From NCBI GenBank assembly GCA_017561615.1, contig JAFZBT010000123.1, positions 1-13,461 of the forward strand: a stretch of DNA of 13,461 nucleotides, read 5' to 3'. Made by a program: the position numbers and the translations under genes. Shown here in pieces: positions 13,134 through 13,461 of the stretch (position 1 is the first letter of the stretch; each line of letters starts with the position of its first letter). The notes under the pieces were generated by a model, which saw only the letters and a program-made list of their open reading frames with translations, was not told where the DNA came from and searched no databases. The DNA is from Erysipelotrichaceae bacterium. Its GTDB lineage: Bacteria > Bacillota_I > Bacilli_A > Erysipelotrichales > Erysipelotrichaceae.

Positions 13134-13461
13134 AGTAACCGAAAAGCAAGACAACGGCAAGCTCATCATCGGCCTGTCCGGACGCATTGATACATCAAAC
13201 GCCCAGGAAGTTGAACAGTCCATCCGGACGATCCTGGAAAAGCAGCCGGCGGAGACCGTGATCCTGGACTGCGAAAAGCTCGAATACATTTCCTCTTCCG
13301 GCCTGCGCGTGTTGCTGCGGCTGCATAAGGAAATAAGCGACCTCAGGATGATCAACGTCTCCAGCGAAGTCTATGAGATCTTCGAGATGACCGGCTTTAC
13401 CGAGATGATGACGGTCGAGAAGGCCTACCGCACCGTCTCCGTCGAAGGCTGCGAGGTCATC
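13126..13461 (+). CDS. Second STAS-domain anti-sigma antagonist, possibly fused to a further domain (runs off right edge)
   Basis: The 112 visible codons hold a full STAS domain: LIIGLSGRIDTSNAQEVEQS (13-32), VILDCEKLEYISSSGLRVLL (45-64) and EIFEMTGFTEMM (84-95). Ser57 aligns with the regulatory phosphoserine. AGAGG lies about ten bases before the ATG and the gene overlaps the HD gene by eight bases. The STAS core should end near residue 100, yet the frame stays open to the window end and continues with YRTVSVEGCEVI. That ending does not look like a STAS tail; it recalls the entry into a kinase-like glycine loop (xxGCEVIGxG), so a fusion to a phosphotransferase-like domain is possible but not visible here. 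Confidence 0.9.
   Translation, partial: MTEVTEKQDNGKLIIGLSGRIDTSNAQEVEQSIRTILEKQPAETVILDCEKLEYISSSGLRVLLRLHKEISDLRMINVSSEVYEIFEMTGFTEMMTVEKAYRTVSVEGCEVI

Overview
The window looks like a chromosomal segment of an anaerobic, fermentative Bacillota (Firmicutes), perhaps Erysipelotrichia- or Clostridia-like; the lineage is a guess. Supporting signs are strong AGGAGG-type ribosome binding sites, tightly packed co-directional genes, an ATP-type PEP carboxykinase, a sodium-pumping oxaloacetate decarboxylase and a Bacillus-style sigma-factor partner-switching module. Base composition looks even throughout, and I see no insertion sequence, phage gene, CRISPR array, tRNA or rRNA.

Layout. Positions 1-513 (minus) hold the N-terminal part of nagA, which has its own promoter. 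Positions 615-6247 (minus) hold one compact operon, read in the order pckA, oadA (carboxyltransferase only), oadG-like, a separate biotin carrier protein, birA, oadB and a 48-residue one-helix membrane protein, closed by a terminator at 571-602. A divergent promoter region with a perfect 8-bp-arm palindrome (6248-6448) separates this from a plus-strand Gfo/Idh/MocA oxidoreductase (6449-7405). Two terminators face each other at 7413-7468. Next comes a minus-strand trio (7479-9864), read in the order PfkB-type kinase, deoxyinosine (hypoxanthine)-DNA glycosylase, PfkB-type kinase. A second divergent promoter region with repeated GTGA/TCAC half-sites (9865-10112) leads to a plus-strand signalling operon that runs off the right edge: a membrane PP2C-type phosphatase, a STAS anti-sigma antagonist, an RsbW/SpoIIAB-like kinase, an HD-family (p)ppGpp hydrolase-like protein and a second STAS protein still open at the window end.

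How the genes work together. PckA and the decarboxylase share oxaloacetate. Run in the carboxylating direction, PckA would make ATP and oxaloacetate from PEP, and the decarboxylase would release the same CO2 while exporting Na+. The pair could therefore replace pyruvate kinase and save energy that pyruvate kinase wastes. The operon also carries the biotin carrier and the ligase that biotinylates it, so it is nearly self-sufficient. At the right end, a membrane receptor phosphatase would dephosphorylate the STAS antagonists and so release a sigma factor (not in the window) from the RsbW-like kinase. Placing an alarmone hydrolase inside this operon, translationally coupled on both sides, suggests that sigma release and (p)ppGpp removal are controlled together. 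This is the most system-like novelty here.
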